Below are positions 61,029 through 64,000 of a DNA stretch of 64,000 bases, piece by piece. Positions within the stretch are counted from its first letter, which is position 1. The number at the start of each line of letters is the position of its first letter. The notes under the pieces were generated by a model. It was given only the letters and a program-made list of their open reading frames with translations, did not search any database and was not told where the DNA came from. The stretch is from Paenibacillus borealis (GTDB lineage: Bacteria; Bacillota; Bacilli; Paenibacillales; Paenibacillaceae): assembly GCF_000758665.1 (NCBI RefSeq), contig NZ_CP009285.1, positions 5,394,001 through 5,458,000 on the forward strand, given 5' to 3'. Both the position numbers and the translations under genes were made by a program.

Positions 61029-61220
61029 TCACTTGATTGTTTCTATCGTCCTGAATATAAATGTGTGGGTACTTTGCTCGGACCACGGTGAAGCCCTGAT
61101 GCCCCGAGCGAAGTACTCTTTGACCTGTGCTTTGAATGATTCCGGGTCAGTTGACCGCAAGGCCCACAATCGGTCACTGATCATGCTGGTCCAGATCCGT
61201 TCACCCATCGGGCCGTTCAT
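61029..61220 (-). CDS. Small hypothetical phage protein
   Basis: The 63-residue protein (ISDRLWALRSTDPESFKAQV) is mostly helical. Its ATG overlaps the MBL gene stop codon by 4 nt, which supports it as real. No family recognised. Confidence 0.6.
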   Translation of the reverse strand: MNGPMGERIWTSMISDRLWALRSTDPESFKAQVKEYFARGIRASPWSEQSTHTFIFRTIETIK

Positions 61221-61924
61221 CGATCTGCTACCCGGACGAGCGCGCCGGTGGTCTCTTGGATCTCTTGCTTAAAGCGCTCAGCATCGCTGTTACCGTCGGA
61301 TAAATGAAGCAACCAGATTTCTTCGACATTCCGGGTATCATTGACTTTCAGCATCTCCTTCACATTCTCCAGGGAGAAATGAGAACGAAGCAGCCGTTTC
61401 TTCTGTGCTGGATGAAGATGACCAGCAGCCACCCGCTCATTGACGATATCCAGAGAATAATTACACTCACACATGATGTGAGTCAGCCCGCTGAAGCGAT
61501 GCCGGCAGTAATAGGTATCTGTCAGGAAGACCAACTTATCGCCCGCTGTATTGGCAAGAAGGAAGCCCAACGGCTCCTCCACATCATGCTGAATATCGAA
61601 CGGTAGAATCGTCCAGGTGCCTATCGTGAACTTCTCCAGCGCCTTGATGACCTTCAGGCGATGACCTGACAGCCCTCTGGCAGCCGCCGTACCAGCACTG
61701 GTATAAATGTTGATGCCTGCTCTCATAATGTCAGGAGCAGCCTTGCTATGATCCAGGTGCTCGTGTGTGATCAAGCAACCGGAAATGTCCGACATTCGGA
61801 AGTTAAGAGCCCGCTGAATCGACTTATAAGGAAAACCGGCTTCCAGCAGGATCGCGGTGTGGCCGTCCGATATACGGTAGGCATTACCGGCACTGCTGGA
61901 GCCGAGACATTGGATGTCGATCAT
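61217..61924 (-). CDS. MBL-fold metallohydrolase
   Basis: The 235-residue protein has the YycJ/WalJ-type metallo-beta-lactamase fold: LGSSSAGNAYRI, the metal motif THEHLDHSK, FLTDTYY and CECNYS. Phage relatives sit between RecT and initiator genes and may act as nucleases or phosphodiesterases on DNA. It overlaps RecT by one base. Confidence 0.85.
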   Translation of the reverse strand: MIDIQCLGSSSAGNAYRISDGHTAILLEAGFPYKSIQRALNFRMSDISGCLITHEHLDHSKAAPDIMRAGINIYTSAGTAAARGLSGHRLKVIKALEKFTIGTWTILPFDIQHDVEEPLGFLLANTAGDKLVFLTDTYYCRHRFSGLTHIMCECNYSLDIVNERVAAGHLHPAQKKRLLRSHFSLENVKEMLKVNDTRNVEEIWLLHLSDGNSDAERFKQEIQETTGALVRVADR

Positions 61925-62829
61925 TAGAAATCCATCTCTTGTTCAAGTGGCGGAACATCATCAGCAAAATCATAAGGGTCATCGACAAGTTGCTTCGTAC
62001 GTGGTGCCGTCTGTTGTTTTGATGACGGCGGAGTAACTTCCGGTACGATATCAATCACTTCTCTGTTCGCGTGCTCCGCAATCTCTGCTTTGACCTCTTC
62101 AGGCGTCACATCGATACGCTCTTCATACTCATTATCTGTCGACCGATTAATAGCATCGACCAGCAGGTCGCTGTCGTCACTGGTGTTGATGTAAGCCTTG
62201 GCCGCACGGTTGATAACAGTCCGCTTTGCCATTTCTTGCGGGAATTTTTTATGGACAGATTGACTTGTTTTACTCTGACTCCACGATGCGTCAACTTCCT
62301 TTTTTGTCATAACGGTAAGGATTTCTTCATCATCAACCGACTTCACGACGGCATACACACCTAGAATTTCATTGTCCCGATTCTCAAAACTGGTTTCGTG
62401 TTTGACTAATTTTTCGCGTCCACCTGCCACTTCATATTCAAAAACATCACCCTTATAAATCACGTTTGCCCAAATATCCTTTACGTTGGACAAACGCTTA
62501 AGAACAGCTTGTGTACCGAAATAGGAGCGATTAAGCTGAAGCTTGCTGCCGTACACAATGAAATAACATTGTGTCTTGGCCGGGCTTAAACCTTGCACAA
62601 CCATATCCAGCAGGGCATTTGCGACAGATTCCCGCGAGCAAACCTCCAACGCAGGCTTGCCATTCTTATCCTGAACCTCCTGGAGCTTGAAGAAGGCGCT
62701 TTTTAGCGCATTGCTCGCATTGTAATTCATAGGCAAGATCAACCCGTCATCCTGCAACCGTGTAAGACTCCGATTAACATCATCGGTGATGTCCTTTTGA
62801 ATAATCGCCACCTGATTACCTGTACTCAT
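61924..62829 (-). CDS. recT: RecT-family single-strand annealing recombinase
   Basis: The 301-residue protein matches RecT: ALLDMVVQGLSPAKTQCYFIVYG, LQLNRSYFGTQAVLKRL, VIYKGDVFEYEV and MTKKEVDASWSQSK. It anneals complementary strands during phage recombination. An acidic C-terminal tail (DDVPPLEQEMDF) is as in SSB-interacting proteins. It follows an SbcC-like ATPase gene by 3 nt. Confidence 0.94.
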   Translation of the reverse strand: MSTGNQVAIIQKDITDDVNRSLTRLQDDGLILPMNYNASNALKSAFFKLQEVQDKNGKPALEVCSRESVANALLDMVVQGLSPAKTQCYFIVYGSKLQLNRSYFGTQAVLKRLSNVKDIWANVIYKGDVFEYEVAGGREKLVKHETSFENRDNEILGVYAVVKSVDDEEILTVMTKKEVDASWSQSKTSQSVHKKFPQEMAKRTVINRAAKAYINTSDDSDLLVDAINRSTDNEYEERIDVTPEEVKAEIAEHANREVIDIVPEVTPPSSKQQTAPRTKQLVDDPYDFADDVPPLEQEMDF

Positions 62830-62832
62830 CCC

Positions 62833-64000
62833 TTAAATCGCCTCCTGTATAGCTGCCGTCTCAATGCGCAGCTTCTTATCAGCTTCACTTACAACCAGCC
62901 GGATTACCTGAGCGTCCGTTCCGATCAGCTTGGTAACGGCCTCCGCATTGTCCACGAAGATCGGAGCGCTGAAACCGTAATGCTCACCCAGCGTATTGAT
63001 GATGTCCAGTCCGACATTGATCCGGGCCGCATTGTTCAGCCCGCCGTCATACGGAACGCCCTTATACAGCGTGTCACAAACCTCCTTGATCCCGCCGTTG
63101 ATCTGATCCTCGAAGAGGCGGAACCGGGCGAGCTTGAATTTACTGTTGATCTTGGCATCCAGCATGCTGACCTTGGTCTTGGTGAACTCTTCACAGAGGA
63201 ACAACTCATGCTGTAGGCGTTCGTATTCAGCAGCCAATTCCCGCTCCTGGTTCTCTAGCTCCGTCACACGCAGTTGCGCGCGGCGGACACCATCAAATTT
63301 AGCAAGATCACTTTCCATTCCTGCAATTTCAGAACGCTGCAGGAGAATGCTCTGCCGGACAGCAGCAGCCGCATCATTAGAAGAAGCTTTCAGATCGCTG
63401 ATCTGCTGCTGTACTGTCGCTGCCTCAGCCTGCTTGCTGGCATAATCTGGATCCGCTGCAGGATCTTTAACACCAGCTCGAAGATCAGTCAGTTCAGCAT
63501 CGGCGTCAGTCAACTCTGCTTGGAGCAGCTGCAGTGCGCTCTTCAAGCTCTCAATTTCTCCCTGGAACCGGACAATCTCTTGTTCAAACTTCTGAGTATC
63601 AGCCACCGCCGCTTTGCCGGAAGCGTTAATACGTTCCTTTCGCTCGGCCAACCTACGGTTAAAATCAGCCTCTGCCTTGTCATGAGCAGCCTTGACCTGA
63701 TCTTCAGGTAAAGACTGGCCGCAGGCGGAGCAATGAGCATCGTGATCACCAGCAGGTTCAAAGGTCAAACCCTTCAGTTCAGAAAACTCTGTCCGGAGAC
63801 GATCCGCTTCCTGCTGACGATCCTTGGCCTTCCGCTCATTGATCTGAATACGCTGCTGCTTATCTTCAATGTCCCGGCGGTACCGGTTGACTTCCATGTG
63901 CATTTGGTTGACCGCATCCCGTTTAAGAGCAACCTTATCCAGGACATCTGACTGCATGCGGCTCTTAATGGCGATCAGTTCGCCCTCAATCTCCCGCAGC
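62833..64000 (-). CDS. SbcC/Rad50-like AAA ATPase (partial, cut by window edge)
   Basis: The frame is open to the right edge, so the N-terminal Walker A part is missing. Visible are long coiled coils on both sides of a zinc hook, CSACGQSLPEDQ, and a C-terminal half with the ATPase end (NAARINVGLDIINTLGEHYGFSAPIFVDNAEAVTKL). It pairs with RecT as a phage recombination module, presumably with a nuclease gene upstream outside the window. Confidence 0.85.
   Translation of the reverse strand, partial: LREIEGELIAIKSRMQSDVLDKVALKRDAVNQMHMEVNRYRRDIEDKQQRIQINERKAKDRQQEADRLRTEFSELKGLTFEPAGDHDAHCSACGQSLPEDQVKAAHDKAEADFNRRLAERKERINASGKAAVADTQKFEQEIVRFQGEIESLKSALQLLQAELTDADAELTDLRAGVKDPAADPDYASKQAEAATVQQQISDLKASSNDAAAAVRQSILLQRSEIAGMESDLAKFDGVRRAQLRVTELENQERELAAEYERLQHELFLCEEFTKTKVSMLDAKINSKFKLARFRLFEDQINGGIKEVCDTLYKGVPYDGGLNNAARINVGLDIINTLGEHYGFSAPIFVDNAEAVTKLIGTDAQVIRLVVSEADKKLRIETAAIQEAI

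Larger units (their letters stand above)
14370..64000. mobile_element. SPP1/PBSX-like siphovirus prophage (right end beyond window)
   Basis: A continuous minus-strand phage gene order runs from recombination and replication genes at the right edge, through methylases and an ArpU-type regulator, to packaging, head, tail, lysis and accessory genes at the left. All structural modules are present and intact except the frameshifted adenine methylase. Only a few plus-strand insertions interrupt it. The left boundary is an estimate; the integrase and lysogeny repressor must lie beyond 64000. Confidence 0.9.

Overview
The window is from a Firmicute of the Paenibacillus/Bacillales type. Three things point there: the fur - DUF4227 (yqzK) - xerD - deoB - purine nucleoside phosphorylase - pdp gene order, the strong purine-rich ribosome binding sites with frequent TTG and GTG starts, and an SPP1/PBSX-like prophage. 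Positions 1 to about 14.3 kb are host chromosome. From there to the right edge, about 49.6 kb, is one siphovirus-type prophage whose integrase and distal end lie outside the window.

Host part. A four-gene minus-strand cluster (3695 to 237) encodes DUF1177, AroM, an M29-like aminopeptidase and an Asp/Glu racemase-family protein. It looks like a small peptide or amino-acid catabolic unit. A plus-strand serine hydrolase follows (3990-5036). Next come a 16-copy heptamer array (GGGTTAC/GGGGTAC) and a complete IS256-family element (5281-6693) with an 8-bp target duplication. The nucleoside salvage cluster then runs on the minus strand: fur, DUF4227, xerD, deoB, two tandem purine nucleoside phosphorylases and pdp. 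One phosphorylase has Asp in place of the base-contacting Asn. A likely spore-surface gene (13870-14310) sits between fur and the prophage.

Prophage part, read from the right (early) to the left (late). Recombination: an SbcC-like ATPase (cut by the edge), RecT, and an MBL hydrolase. Replication: a G38P-like initiator carrying three palindromic repeats spaced exactly 42 bp, a G39P-like loader, and a DnaB helicase. Then many small proteins, RusA, an IDEAL-domain protein, a Dcm-type cytosine methylase and a Dam-type adenine methylase broken or switched by a G9 tract. An ArpU-type late regulator precedes packaging and morphogenesis: TerS, TerL, SPP1-like portal, MuF-like minor head protein, scaffold, decoration protein, major capsid protein, connectors, major tail protein, tail chaperones with a clear -1 frameshift site (A AAA AAC), tape measure, Dit, an SGNH-hydrolase tail spike and an endopeptidase-type tail protein. 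Lysis: amidase and LLH holin.

Accessory cargo ('morons') is concentrated in three places. The lysis end holds a GHKL-ATPase/STAS-like pair, a WYL-HTH-YolD operon with a LexA-like box, and an XRE regulator. The tail region (24.1-27.3 kb) holds membrane, Zn-ribbon, ParB-like, GNAT and DUF1919 genes. Flanking the terminase are a DUF4145 gene, a single-TM protein and a hypothetical. The most interesting candidates are the ATPase/STAS pair, the SGNH spike facing a DUF1919 polysaccharide-modification gene, the G-tract adenine methylase, and the 42-bp origin-like array.
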